Assembly: GCA_011037195.1 (NCBI GenBank)
Contig: JAAEAF010000680.1
Span: 124,001 to 188,000 of the forward strand
Reading direction: 5' to 3'
DNA from: Triatoma infestans
Taxonomy: Eukaryota; Arthropoda; Insecta; Hemiptera; Reduviidae
DNA: 64,000 nt
Positions 11,801-25,700 of the stretch are shown here, piece after piece (the first letter of the stretch is position 1; every line of letters starts with the position of its first letter). A model generated the notes under the pieces. That model was not told where the DNA came from. It saw only the letters and a program-made list of their open reading frames with translations, and did no database searches. A program made the position numbers and the translations under genes.

Positions 11801-14800
11801 CTTAATTTTAATATAATCTAGCTATCAGGGTCTTAATCAAGGTAGGTCAATTCTTTAAAAAAAAATAGTGAATCCCAGCTTTTCTCAACCCATATATTAT
11901 GATCATCAAAATTATAATTGGCGAAATAATGGCAATGCTTAGAAAGGTTTCATAATAAGATTTATCCATGAATATCAATAAGATCATGTCATTCAAATAT
12001 CTGTTTAGCGTTTCATCCTTTTGGGGGGCGGGGGCAGGCGTCTGCCCTCCCATGAATCAGGAACAAACACCATACAACATATTAATATTAAAGATGTGTA
12101 TTCCTACTCCATAAATTTTGTGTCGTTCGGAACAAATTTACAGGACGCAGTACATTGCTCACATAACCACAAATATGAGTGTTTTACTATTGCGTATAAA
12201 ACAAACAAACGTCAGCCAAATATGATGATTGGAACAGTTCAATCAAATCAAGAAACAGTTTTCTACGCTGTTAGTAATAATAAAATCAGTTAATCGAATT
12301 CAGAGAGCTGAATAAACGTGATGTTACGCAAAAATTCTTTAGCAAACTCATGGAAGAAGGAAGAATGAATCCTTTACCAGCAGAGAAGTTCTGCTACCTC
12401 AAGTCTTCTTTATGTAACATCATCTACATAAATAGACGAAATCTACAAAGTGATCAAATGAATCAGCGGGGAAGAGCTCTTCAATCGAACCCCATCTTCA
12501 TGTTGGGCCATTTTACACCCGAAGCAGGAACAACAAAAAATTGATCACCTACTGCGATAATTCAATGATATAACTATTTTGTGCATTTCACTGAAATTTT
12601 CACTTTACAAGTTTTCATTCAGTTTTTAATATTTTGATTTCGACAAGGAAATTCTTCACAATGAAAAGTTCTAATAACTTTTCAAAAAGATACAATTTAA
12701 AATTTTTGTTCTATCTTTTATTGTTTCTTTCTTAATTTATGTAAGATTAATAAACATAATACACCCTATTTTAATTTTTAAACAACCTGTTTTTTTTTTT
12801 TATACTTTACATCTTTCGCTTACTTAAAATTTGATCAAATCAAATAAAATTGAAACTGAATAGAAAGTCGTCTGAACGTTATTTAGTAGAAATGTACTGA
12901 ATATTGCAATAGAAATTATTGTCAAAAAAAGTTTATTTATTTATGCAATATACAGAATTACATGTAAACAAACACTTTGTTCGCGGTATCAAATAAGTAA
13001 TTAGTCAGGTGGCAAAAAGGTTGAGAATCGCTGGTTTAATTTAATCAACATTAAGTTAAATTAAAAAAAAAAATGAAGAAAAGTTTTAGCGAATAATTTC
13101 ACACAGCATGAGTGAAGCATGCTCAAATCTGTGAAAATAAGTCAAGAAGAAGAAAGGTGCTGATAAATGTTAGTCATTATTTCACTTAGAAATGTGGGTT
13201 GTGCTACTTTTATTGAATCCAAATTATCTTTTTCTATATAGACAATTTTTTAGGCTTAAAATGGTGAATTTTGGAAAAAAAAAAAATTTATACATAAACC
13301 GAAATGTTAGTTAATACTGTGCTGACAGTCTCTAAAAAGTAAGGGCTTAGGAGAAAAATCAACTATAACTATGCAATGAACACATCTGTCGAACATAAAA
13401 AAATAATAAATAAAATAATATTTTACTACTTTCTTTTTACGCCACTGTTTTATTAATTTTAAAAAAAAAACAAACTTTAAATCAATTTTATCTCATTGAA
13501 TTTTCTCGAGAACACTTATTAACGCAAGTAAAAAAAGTTCTCTTCACTATAACATGATTTTATCCTACTACAAAATTAAAGAGAAAAGTGCATCAAGTAC
13601 ACCAATAAAAGCTTAGGTTAAAACACGATGAATTCTAAATAATTTTGTTTAGTAAAGTCGATACAAAATGTTGGTAGAATATATAATATGTTTGTTTAGA
13701 CATTTAATTGTTATTAAAAACAAAATTAATATAAGTAACTCACTTCTTCAAAGGCACTTGGCTGACTGGTGCTGCTTGGCCCCCATTCCTCACATCTGAT
13801 ATTCTGCATGCCACCATATTGTATTCTTTAATCATAAAAAATAAAATGATATTTTAATTAAGTATTAAAAAAATGCATTTTCATGTGGGTTAACTGCTAT
13901 AAATAGGCTGAGATAAAATTACTAGTAAAAGGAAAGAGTTGCTAAAACAAGCATATTGGCAACAGGAATCTAGAAGAGACTGGACTCGCAAGAAAGGCAA
14001 TGATGAAGATGCTTCACTTAGTCAAAAGGCAAGACATCAAGTACTGAAGGGAGCTTTGCTAAGAATACCATAAGAAGAAATGTGCAGCCATTTCACAGTC
14101 TAATAACACAAAACACACTTTTACAGTACTACTCACACACACAACTTTAGGAACTCCAGAGGTCTTAGATGCAACTATTTGGGTTTTTTAGGGAAGGGAT
14201 TAGCTCAGTGGTTAGCGCAATGGATTCCCACGCGGTGGACCCTGGTTCGAGTCCCGCTGTGCTGCCCTTAGATTTTTTTCTTCCTAGGAGCCCTACAGTT
14301 CACTGTCCGGTGATGGACAGTATTGTCTGTAACTAGAGAATACTGTCCGGAGGCCGGCAGTGCACTGAGAAGGCTCCGGGCGCCAATGACTATAGATGTT
14401 GTCGCGCCTGAATAAAAAAATAAAAAATTGGGTTTAGCACACCAACAGGCTCACCACCAAACTTCCACTTCCATCTTGCACAGTGCTAACACGGAGGCTA
14501 TATACCATACGTATAAACACAAATTCTGAAGGAATCGTTAATAGATCTTATAGATCTTGTAGGTCGCAATAGATTTGGTGTTGTAGCCTCTCCTGCAATA
14601 AATCTACTTAAGGGCTGAAAGTTGTCCAAATAAGAGCAAAATTCCTAAAATTAAACTGCTTCTACAAATGCAGGTAGCTTAAGTAAAGATAGAGATTGGC
14701 AGACAGTCAGTAATGGGACGAACATTTTTATAGAATTTGGAATTAGATTTTTATAATTCATAAAAAATACGGAGAAATAACCATAATAATGAAAATTATT

Positions 14801-15660
14801 TTAAACTGGAATATCTTTTCTTCCTGAGGGGAAAGATATATTGCCAAAAACTCTGTCATACTAGTTTAGTACTGTAAAATTGTATAAGCCAGAGATTGTC
14901 AATTCGATTTTTATAAAAAAAAATAATAATAAACCATGAAAGGTCAAGATGTGCCAGGTGGCAAATTTTTATTGGGGTTTATCGGCACTTCGCTGGCATA
15001 CACCTAGGGACCACATTACCAGATGATTTCAAAATTTTTTCCTGAAAGGTGGGGGAATATCATTGAAATTCAACGGGAATCGTTTCCGATAGAAAACTGA
15101 CACTTTGTGCTTATTTTTTTTTTGTATTTTACTATTTAATTAATTGATTTTACTATTTTCTTTACTGGCCTAGCACACATAACCTCATACAAACTAAAGT
15201 AAATAATTTCAACCTGAAGAACAGTAAACAGAGACGGCATAAAAGTTAAATCGCGTACTTAAAAGCAAGAGTACAAGAGGTTATATTATGCTGTAAATAG
15301 AAAATGCCTATTCGGCTTAGAAAGTAAAAAAAAATTATAGTAAAAATTTGATTAACAAAAATTTAATCACAAATTAATGATTTACTACATACATTGCACA
15401 AAACGAACATTGCGACATTTAAAAAGAGGTGGACCCAGCCTGCCCCATAAAAATTGGTTTTTGTAAAATATTCTTTTATATTTTTTAGAAGGTTGAGGAT
15501 AAGGTCACCACCACCAATGGAATACACCAAAAATTCTGGAAACTAAATCTTAAAATCTGGAAATAGTAGTAAGTTTACAAATAAAATTTAAAAAAAATCT
15601 GTTGTGAAACACTCACACGACTTTCTCTATCTCCTGTTAATACAATTTTATGTAAAATGA

Positions 15661-15695
<35 letters not shown>

Positions 15696-16716
15696 CATAT
15701 TTTCTTTAAACTCAAATTTTACATAGGAGGCATATGTCCTAGCATAAATATAGAGGTGTTGGGGAAATAAATACCAATCTACTAATCTTGTAATTATGGT
15801 TCCCTCTAAAGTGCTCTTTTTTTTCTTTTTTTTTTTACACAATTCAAATATGTTGTCGAAATTCCGAGTTTGAAGAAAATCGGATGACCGTAAGTGCGTT
15901 TTTTACTGAAAAGTATTTTTCTTCAATTTCTTCTAAAACAGCTTCAACGATTTCCTTTAAACGAAGTATTTGAACTACACATATAAAGAGCTACAACTTT
16001 ATTAGCAACACTTTTCTGGGTAAAGTCATAAGGAAAGAAGTGATAATTATATTATGATGGCCCAGTAGAGCGCTCTAAAAATACTAAATCAACCACATTG
16101 AAATTAACACTACCAATTCCGCACAACCATCCAAAACAATTTTGTTTGGAAAATGTTACAAATAAAAGTGCCCGAGCAGTGCCTGTAACGAGAGAACACT
16201 GTTCGGAGGCCGGCAGTGTACTGAGAAGGTTCCAGGTGCAAATGCCCATAGATGTTGACGAGTCTTACATCTTCAAAAAAATAAATAAATAAATAAATGT
16301 GATAGGTTTTTTATCGGTGAAGTTATCACACCAAAATTAAAGGAATTCGTTAAATTCATTTTCGAGAAAATTACAAAAAACATTCTAAATGTGTATTAAT
16401 ATTACGTGGTTGGTCAAACCATAAATTATGCTGAAGTATTACTTTAGAGGAAAGCGTAAAACTACTATGCCCCCCAGAAACAGTAGTAGGTTTTTATCTG
16501 TGAAGTTAGGATATCAAGTTTAAAGGAAATCGTTATAGTCGTTTTCGAGAAAATTCCAAAAAACTCAAAAAGCTATAATGTAAAGTCCCACTTCCAACTG
16601 ATGGGTTTTGCTCGAAATCTTCGTAGCTGATGCGGTGGTAGTATTTAAACGGTATACCAAGTTTGAGCTTCCTGCTACTTTTCGTTTTTGAGATATTCTG
16701 TTAATATATACACAGA

Positions 16717-16753
<37 letters not shown>

Positions 16754-19700
16754 CATTCAAACAAACAACACACATACTTGGGGGTCTCCTAAATACAAAA
16801 AAAAAAATTCGTATTTAGGGGACCTCCAAAATCTGGCATGATCGTAATATTGACTCTTAAGAGAAAATAAAAAGTAAACTCACTAGCTTACCTTTCTCTT
16901 GTTTTCGCCGTTTCCTCTTATTGCAAATTTTAACAGCACATACTGATAATATTATGGCTACAATGAAGAATAGAAAGCCTCCTACAACGCCTGCTGTGAT
17001 GGCCTTGTGTTTAACACGCGCAGGTACTACATATTTAACTTCGTCTGAGCTTTCATAACTCTTCATTGAATTGGCCAACACCCGAAAATGATACGTTCGG
17101 CCGCCCACCAGATTTTTCACTGAAACAGAAGCAATTACACATTAAAAGTTTTATGAGATTATATTTATTGTGCAATATTCACGCAACTTTCTCTTATTGG
17201 CATTCTCATAATTTGGATAAATATCTGACCCGGGAGACAGGATAAAGAATGGTGGTTGAGGTTCAATCAGTTGCACTGAAATTAATGGATACTGGATACC
17301 AGGATCTGGTAGGATAGTTAAGCATGAGAGAGTGAGTTGACTGTGTCATCTAGAGAGGATGAAAGAGGGAAGACTTCAAAAGGCTGTTCACTGGCCATCC
17401 TGAACGAATGAGATGGAGAGGAAGGTCCCACTTGTGTTGGCTAGATAATGATGAGCAAACTTCAGTGTACTGGGAGTACAAGGGTGGCGACGGATGGCTC
17501 AGAAGGGAGAAGAGTGATGAAGAGTTGTAGAGGTGGCTAATGTCCTGAATTAGCTGAAATGCCAGCAAAGAAAGAAGAAGATACTCAAATATAAATAATA
17601 AATTACATTATTTTCTTACTAAAAAAAATCTTGCTGAGTAATAAGAAAACCCAAATAAATCTAACGAATTCTTATATTAAATGATTAAAATTATTAAATA
17701 ATAAAAAAAAAACTGGTGTGAAACACTCACACAACTTTTTCTTACTGCAGTTAATTGTAATTGATACATTTTTCAAACACAATTTTTACTCAATGTTTGT
17801 CTTCAGTATTATATCAATAGATAAACCGGAACTTAATAAAATGATATTTTTGAGTAAAGAATAATCTCGTACCGTCGAGCAAACTTTTTTAAATGAATTT
17901 CTCGAAAATAAGTTTCAAACAAAATATATAGATCTCTAGATTCATAGTTAGCATACCAAATTTAATGAAATCCATCGGTGTTTTATGGACAAAATCGCGA
18001 AAACTGAAAAACTGTTCAGTAAAAACGCACTTCCGGCTTACTTATTTCCTTGAAACTCGGAAGTTTAGCATCCTAATTATTTCTAATTTTGTTTGGGTGG
18101 CAGAATTGTATAATCAACAGATAACACATTAGAAGAAAACATAACTCCTCCCACTCCCCCAAAAGCCTCCTTATGACTTTACCCGGAGAAATGTTGCTAA
18201 TCAAATTTATAGCTCTTTATATGTGTAATTCAAATACTTCGTTTAAAGAAAATCGTTGAAACCGTTTTCGAGAATTGAAGAAAAATACTTTTCAGTAAAA
18301 AAAACGCACTTCCGGTCATCCGATTTACTTTAAACTCGGAATTTCGCAACAGATTTGAATTGTGTAAAAAAAAAAAAGGCATTTTTGAGGGAATAACCGC
18401 CTTCCTCACCTGAAAGCCCCCTAAATGAATATCTCCGTAGAAATGTTTCAAATAAAAGTAGTAGCTCATTATATATGCAGTTGGTGTATGACGTTTAAAG
18501 AAAATCGTTAGAGGCGTTTTCGAGATAAACACAAAAAAAAACGGAAAAAAAAGTGTGCAACCAGTAAGGTCGCACTTCCGGTTGATGGATTTAGCATGAA
18601 ATCTTCGCACTAATATTATTATTAGTCCATAACTAAGTTTGAGCTGCCAGCGATTTTTCGTTTTTGAGATTCTGTTAACACTCGCACACACACACATATA
18701 GACCATTCGCTAAAAGCATTGTTTACATATTCAGGGGTCCCCAAAACACATATTTCCGATTGAAAACTCAATTAGGAAAATCTACCACTTATTGCAATAT
18801 TTTTCTAACAGCAATTAGAAAAAGTAAAAAGTTGGATTACTTACCTAGATAAGATGTTTCTTCGCGTCGAATTTGGGCTTTGTTTAAAGTTTTCCAAGGG
18901 CCATCCGTCCTAAATTTTATTGTATAATATTGAATTAAATTTGCACGTTCTGTAGGCGCTTGCCAAGTGATCACAAAGCCGTTACTTATTTCTGTAACTG
19001 AAATATTTTTTGGTGGTCCAGGTTTTGGGCCTATAAAAAACAAAAAAGAAAATATGTTATACAACAGACAAAGTAAATTTTCTAAATATTTCGATTCTAG
19101 AAAAAAAAATTACCTTCTTTTTTTTTTGGTAAATAATTCAATATAATATAAATGAAACATTAAGTAATCTTAGAATCTTATATTTGTTATATCAATTAAT
19201 AAAACCATACTTGTAAAACAGAACACACTTATAAATAAATATTAAATTAAATTAAAAAGTTACATTTTATATCTTATTAATCGTTAAGCAAGTAAATATA
19301 ACTTTTAACACAAAAATTATCGCAAATAAGTTCAAATATAAAAATTAAAAAAAGAATATCTGCTAATACATTCGTTAAGTTTTTTATGCAATGTTAATTT
19401 ACTAAAACAAAATACACATTAGCATGCCAAACATAACACCAAAAAAAGCAAATTTAAAATCTACTAAGTCAATGTTAAAAATAAATAAATAATCAACATA
19501 AAAGCAGAAATAAACAAAACAGATATAAAAAAAAACATATTTGTAAAACAGAAAGTAAATAAATACAAATTATTTTTAAAATTAGTGAAAAGCGTATAAA
19601 AATATGCGCTTAATGTTAACACTCTGCCTGAAAATTATTAAATATTAAAAAATAAATAATTATTATGGAAATTATAAGAAACCCAGTATTAGTAGATGTA

Positions 19701-22700
19701 TTGTTTACCTAAAATACAAGGAGAATGGTAGGGGATGTTTAGAAGATCTTTTAGCTAGTTAAAAGAATGTTTAATAAATAATTAAACGAGTTGTTTATAT
19801 GAAATCTTGGTTTTATTTACTAAATTGAAGTTCTTTAGGATTCAGTGTTTCTGATAAACTAAGATAATAAAATGTTACCGTTTCAACTAAATGTAAATAT
19901 TTATTTGATATTATTTTGTATGTCTATGGTTAATAGGCTTTATTTACTTTCAATTTGACAAAATGGAATGATTTACGAAAAGGAAAAAATAGATCACACG
20001 TATTTAATAGATTACTTTGTAGTTAAGAATGAAATTTCAACATCATTCCGAAATGTTTAGCTGTTTCCAATTTTGCGAATAATTTCGAAATTGTGAATAG
20101 ATTCGAAATTAGAAGATCAGTTTTATGCGTTATTCGTATATTAAATAGCTTTCTATTTTGGATTTAGTTTACTTAATTTAAGGATTTTTAATGTTTTCTT
20201 CTTAAATGTTATTTACAGAAATAGAGATTGACACTCTTAAATGCCCAAATTTATTATATGTTACTGTGATTTTACACTTCTAATTTAAATTTAAAATGAA
20301 TGGGTTAAATGTTCTTAAAACCTTATACAAGTATCGCCGACTGGAGTTTTTATTCTATAACAAAACACTGAGAAACGACGTGTTTACCTGTCAATGATGT
20401 GTTCCATACTGTTCGTAGAAAAATCTTAAGAAAAAAAACTATTGGAATTATTTGAAAAACAGAAAATTAGCTATGTAGAATGTTACAAACAGATGGACAG
20501 TCAGGAAATTAAAATTTGAGATGTGATATAAGGTTTTAGTGTCAATATATAAGTGAAAATAAAATGAAATAAACCGAAAAAGTTAAACAAGGATGGAACA
20601 CTGATAAGGCCTTCGCTCCCTGCAATATTCACAATTTTAATTGAAGATTCACACATTTAATTTTTTTTTTACTCATGTTTACTCATCATTAATATTATAT
20701 TGACGGCAGCAGAACTGTGCTGCTTTAAAATGTCAGACAAGGAAGATGCACACTTGGGCAAAATGTAGTTGCAACTACAAATTACAAACTTCAGCTTTTG
20801 CAGTATTATTTTTTTCAACTAAAGTAGTTTATTTGAAACTCGTAATTACAATTAGTAGTTGAGAAAAATTTGTTGCAAAAGTACCAACATGAAGTTATAG
20901 TTGTATTGTATGTACATGAAGTTATAGTTGTAATTAAATTAAATTGTAAAAGTTGTAAAAGTTATAAAACTGACGATTATAAGCACTAGATTTTTTTTTT
21001 TTTTTTTTTTTTTACTACTTATTCTGCTTTACATATGTATTACCTAGTAAATTCTTAATTTCGAACTTTCAAACATGATCTGATTCGTATTTGGCAAAAA
21101 ATTTCACAAGCTGAATCTCGTCACTTGAAACTTACAATAATAATAAATGGTATTATATAGTTGGAATTTCAAATATATAATATTCCAATTATAACTTCAT
21201 TAGTTGTAAAACATAAAATTTTAGAAACAACTACCAACTACATATTGTAATTGTTAGTTGCAGTTACTTAACCAGATTGCCAGTTAAAAATGTAAGTTAA
21301 CTACTGCCCAACTCTGGAAAGAGTTACAGCAAATCCCCTGGAACCCCTTAAAATTAATCATACTGGACACTTTCAAATGAAAATATTAGATTGTTATTTG
21401 TATTGTGTAATTAGAGTGCGCCAAATAAAGGAAAATAGAGCCATGTTTGAGAGAAACGCGAAAAAAATCAGTCTGACGAATTTTGGCCAAAACTTTCTTA
21501 TCGGATTCAATCGTTATGCTGAGAATATTAATTCTGAGATTTTTTGATTTTTAGATATTTTGTTATCATAAAATAACACAGCACATAAATCGCTAAAAAC
21601 ATTTTTTTTTCTTACTTATTGGACCTCAAAACAGGTATAACCGAGATCTGTTTAAAACACTTTTTCGAAAATTTAGTACGATCCAAAACTTCCTCTTACA
21701 GCGGTAAGAGAAAGTAAAAAACAAATTAAGCAATAGATTATATTGGGACTTGTTAAAGTGGGCATTCCAAACAAGATTTATCTCCAAAAGAGGGATTACT
21801 AGCATCTTTCTTTTAAGAACATCTCCCTTGGATACAGATCAAGAAAAACGTAGGAATTAAATTAAAGCAAAATCGTAGGTAAAATACAACTTTTAAATCA
21901 AGAAAAAATATATTTGGAACACTCATTCCTTGATGACTTTTTTTTCAGAATAAAATAGCATAAAACCATATCTCTAGGAGGAATGGTCTAAGCAGCAAGA
22001 TTAACTTTATCCTGAAAAAGCACCTTATAAATAACTAAGGGATTGTTTTCCAGTCTTTGCGTTGTTATGCCTATAGAAAGTACGTGATAATCCAAGTATT
22101 AGATAGAGTCCCACCTGCACTATCAGTTATCCTTTTGAACTACAGGCTGACAATGAGATACATTATTAAAAGACGAATAAAAGCAACTAATAAATGCTTT
22201 TATGCCCTGAATAATCCGACTGTAGCCGGCTTTTAATAAAAGAAACCAAATTGCGACATAAAACGCTCAATACTGGCATATTTGGACGGTAAACAAGGCG
22301 ACAAACAACGCTTTACGTTGCTTGAATGGTGAAATCTCCACAGAATTTGTGGTCAACTCTGTGTAGACATTGGTCAACGCTGTGTAGACATTGGATTAAA
22401 CAGCAACGGTTACATCCCTGTTGTAAGACTTATCTTTTGTGGTTTGGACCAGAAATCGAAAAAGTTGTGTAGGATGCTTGCCTGTGGGATTTGTCATATG
22501 GAAACTCTCAAGAAATTGTGTAAGATGAGAGATGAGCAGACTGCGAAGTCTTGTGGAGCTAAACAATTATTTGTAGCGCGCAAATTGCAAGGTGGCTGCA
22601 ATAATGGCGGAGATCTGGACCCATATTATTGGGTTGTATTGGAACAAGAGAGTGAAAGATATTTATTAACTTCATCAAGATATAAGCTAATATAAAACTG

Positions 22701-25700
22701 TATCATTAACTTTTATTTTATAATAGTTTTGCGAGATCTATAGAAAAAATTAAAGTAATTATTCCCATTCATGCAACAGAATTTTTTTTTATAAATAATA
22801 TATTTTCTAAACAAAAGAATAGAAATGTTTCTTGGTTTTGTGAAGATTTACATCTTATTTTTTTACATTACATACCTTTCGGCCTGAATATTGGAGGAAT
22901 TAATGTACTGCCAGTGGCATCAGTCGGGAAAACTATATTGTCATAAACATCTGAAAATTTAAAATAACGTGCAAAACAAAACTATCAGTTGTACAGAACA
23001 TAAGTGTTTCCCTTAAAAATATATAAATATAAAATAATAATAAACATGCTAAAAAAAATAATAATAATAATAATAAATACAAAAAGAGCGGTGAATAATT
23101 ATTTTTATATGATATGAAATCTCGAATTTATAAAACAGGATAACAAAATAAATTTTATATTTATAACTATAATATAAGTAAAGTTGCTTACTTACTTAGT
23201 ATTTTGAAATTAAATTTAAGTTAGTAGCCATTTAACAACAGGATAAAAAACACAAAAACATTCTGTTAGTACATAATAAGATACGTCATTCACAAAATAA
23301 GAAAAATTTGAAAAATCTACATGCCAATATATATACACACAGAAATGAAGAACCACTATCCCGTGCTATTCTACACAGCATGCTTCCAAATTTGTGTGCT
23401 TGCTTTTTATTTTCTCTGTTTTGGTTTCTTTCTAAAGAGTGCTTACCCTCAGGCGGAATGATGATGTTATCCTTCCCTGAAGTAAATGGCTCTACTATCC
23501 GATGTATCCCATCTACCAAGCCAAACAACATACACAAGAGTTATACGAAGAACAATAGATATCTTGCGTTTTTACCATTACATTAAAGGGTGCCTTGTTA
23601 TTGCTGTCATCACTTGTATTAATAAAATTCATTAAATTAAATTTTCTTAATCAAACTTAATTTGTAACAATTTTTTGCTTCTACTAGTCTAAAATCACAT
23701 TTCCTAATTCCGCTATTTCTTTGGAAATCTCTAAACAATCAGAATCCTTTACTACTGACGATAATAAAAAGAAAATATACGACTAAAATAACTTGTTAGG
23801 CATCATGAGAAAAAAGTGGCACTGTGTATTTAAAGAATCTTACAGTACACAGTAATTTAAAAGCTACGGGTTAGTTGCGCAACAGTTTGGTTGCAATAGC
23901 GTATTCCTGGAAATGTATAAATGAGCTCGTACATTTGAAACTAAATTGGACAAAGAAGTTGTCTCTAAAACTAACAGATTGCAATTATTTTGCAATTTTT
24001 ACATCAAAGAGATTTAGATCAGACTGTTCGGAAGAAAAGGCTGTCATGAAAAAAATGGAACATTTTTCTCCAGACTGACAAGATTCTTATAATTATTTAT
24101 AATCGAGTAAATGTTCACACTGAAAATATAAAATAACAATTTTAAACAGCTAAACATTTTTGCATCTTGCTTTTCTTTTGCAATTTGGAGAATGTTGTGG
24201 TAGCAACAGGTTATAAAATGATGGAAGTGAGGTGAACCAAGTAGGTGCTCCAGTTGAGAGGTGACCGAAGAAGAAATAGTTGTAGTCGTAAATAAAGAGA
24301 TAATGCGAAGAGGTCTGCGGAAATGAGATTGGATGGACTGAGAAAAATGGAAGAGTCATATCTTGGTCGATATATAATGATTGTCGTCAAGACGAAAAAA
24401 AAAATTGCATTTTAATGCAGTCTAATTTTCTTGGTACTTTCACTGTCTATTTAATTATGAAACTTACTGTGAGAATATTAAGTACTAAATTGAACTGTTT
24501 TTTCAAAATGTGAAGATACGAATAGGCTGAAGGTTCAAGCCTAGTTTTCAACCAAAATCGTTTATTTAGTATAACAGTCTACAACAATCATATAAGACTA
24601 TATTGCAACGGTTTACTTGTTGGGTGATCAAATAGGGCTGCGCTTGTAAAAATTACAAGCCCTGTCATGATCCAACTTTCACGATCACAAGAAAAAATAG
24701 AAAAACTGTATAATGAGATATTGGTAAAACAGATATATAATTCATAAACTCAACAACTTTCTTAAAAATACAAATTATGACAACCATTTTTCAGACACCT
24801 TTATATTAATTTAGCATAGAAGAGAATAGCAGAATCATTTCTTTTTTGTATATTCATCATCATCATTTTTATATATTCATAGTGCTCCATAACCAGAGTG
24901 CAAAATTTAGTTTGTTATTCAAGTTAAAGCCAAATAAAAAACAGCAAGGAAAAGTTAAAAAGATATAACTAAAATAAAATTGATTTTCAGAAAGTTACTT
25001 TATCATTTGATTTCTCTTCTTTACGTTCAAATAAAAAAAATTAAAACCATTTTTATAAAGAAATAATATTGTTTGCAAGAATAATTAAGATTTAAACAGC
25101 AAGATGTATGTAGAATGACTACCAAAAAACTGTTGGTGTTAGCAACACCTTGTAAGTTAAATACGTTTAACAATTTAGATACATGGATATATATGTATTA
25201 TATATATATATATATATATATGTGTGTTTTTTTGTTTTATATAGAATATTAAAATACAGAAATATTGTCGCTGTGCAATCAATGTTTAAATAAAAAGTTA
25301 AATATCAATTAAAATATTTGTTAAAAAAAAATATTTAACCAACAAATTATATTAAGAGACTTATCTAATAACGATGCAAAATATAACGAGGCAATTTGTT
25401 CAGATATAAATAATTTCAAGAAATGGAAAATTTGCTAATATCAAATGTTGCTTTGCAAGGAAGATTTATGGGATATTATGGATCAACCAAAAAGTAGGAA
25501 ATAAAAGTCCATAAAACTGATGCCTGGAACAAGAAATAAATTCCCAAGCAATCGCAAATATTAGCTAAATGGTTGAAGACGATCAACTTATTTATATTAG
25601 GAAAATCCAAAAGCAGCTGAAATGAGAAATGCTCGGAATAAATGAACATGGTAAGTCAAATTTAGATACTAGATATTCCTATTAGAAATACTGAATAGAA

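Larger units (their letters stand above)
15602..16870 (+). mobile_element. Rearranged copy of the ACTTTCTCTTACT-TIR family
   Basis: Starts with the family left end (GTGAAACACTCACAC then GACTTTCTCTATCTCC), continues with an inverted internal module (15850-16070; GGATGACCGTAAGTGCG is the mirror of the usual CGCACTTCCGGTCATCC). It is interrupted by a SINE fragment, then resumes forward to a degraded right end near 16855-16870. The right end lies about 20 nt from the tutl donor at 16891. Confidence 0.6.
13826..16891 (-). other. tutl intron between TM and juxtamembrane exons, repeat-filled
   Basis: Holds a full SINE (14191-14427), a 3' SINE fragment (16163-16300), TA dinucleotide runs (15660-15695), a CA run and scrambled pieces of the ACTTTCTCTTACT family (15602-16870). 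13970-14110 and 14930-15080 are less AT-rich but unrecognised. Confidence 0.65.
19031..22875 (-). other. tutl intron between linker exon b and FNIII-2
   Basis: AT-rich. Contains the hAT-like MITE at 20749-21316 and a 3' piece of the ACTTTCTCTTACT family at 21400-21723. 22080-22700 is less biased, has an 83-codon plus-strand frame (22444-22695) and a tandem 21-bp duplication of TGGTCAACTCTGTGTAGACA at 22351-22393. I do not recognise it. Confidence 0.55.

Noticed and set aside
14196..14270. Possible tRNA gene
   Set aside because: A and B boxes are good, but there is no closed acceptor stem and the same SINE body follows as in the other copies.
18230..18706. 158-codon minus-strand ORF
   Set aside because: Lies wholly inside a repeat-family copy; other copies have stops at matching places, so it is not a conserved protein.
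22444..22695. 83-codon plus-strand ORF with a local 21-bp duplication upstream
   Set aside because: No recognisable domain, no splice context, inside a tutl intron on the opposite strand; kept only as part of the intron description.
24150..24360. LINE-like C-terminal coding fragment on the plus strand
   Set aside because: Only a vague compositional likeness to the relic at 17280-17580; no motif could be aligned with confidence.
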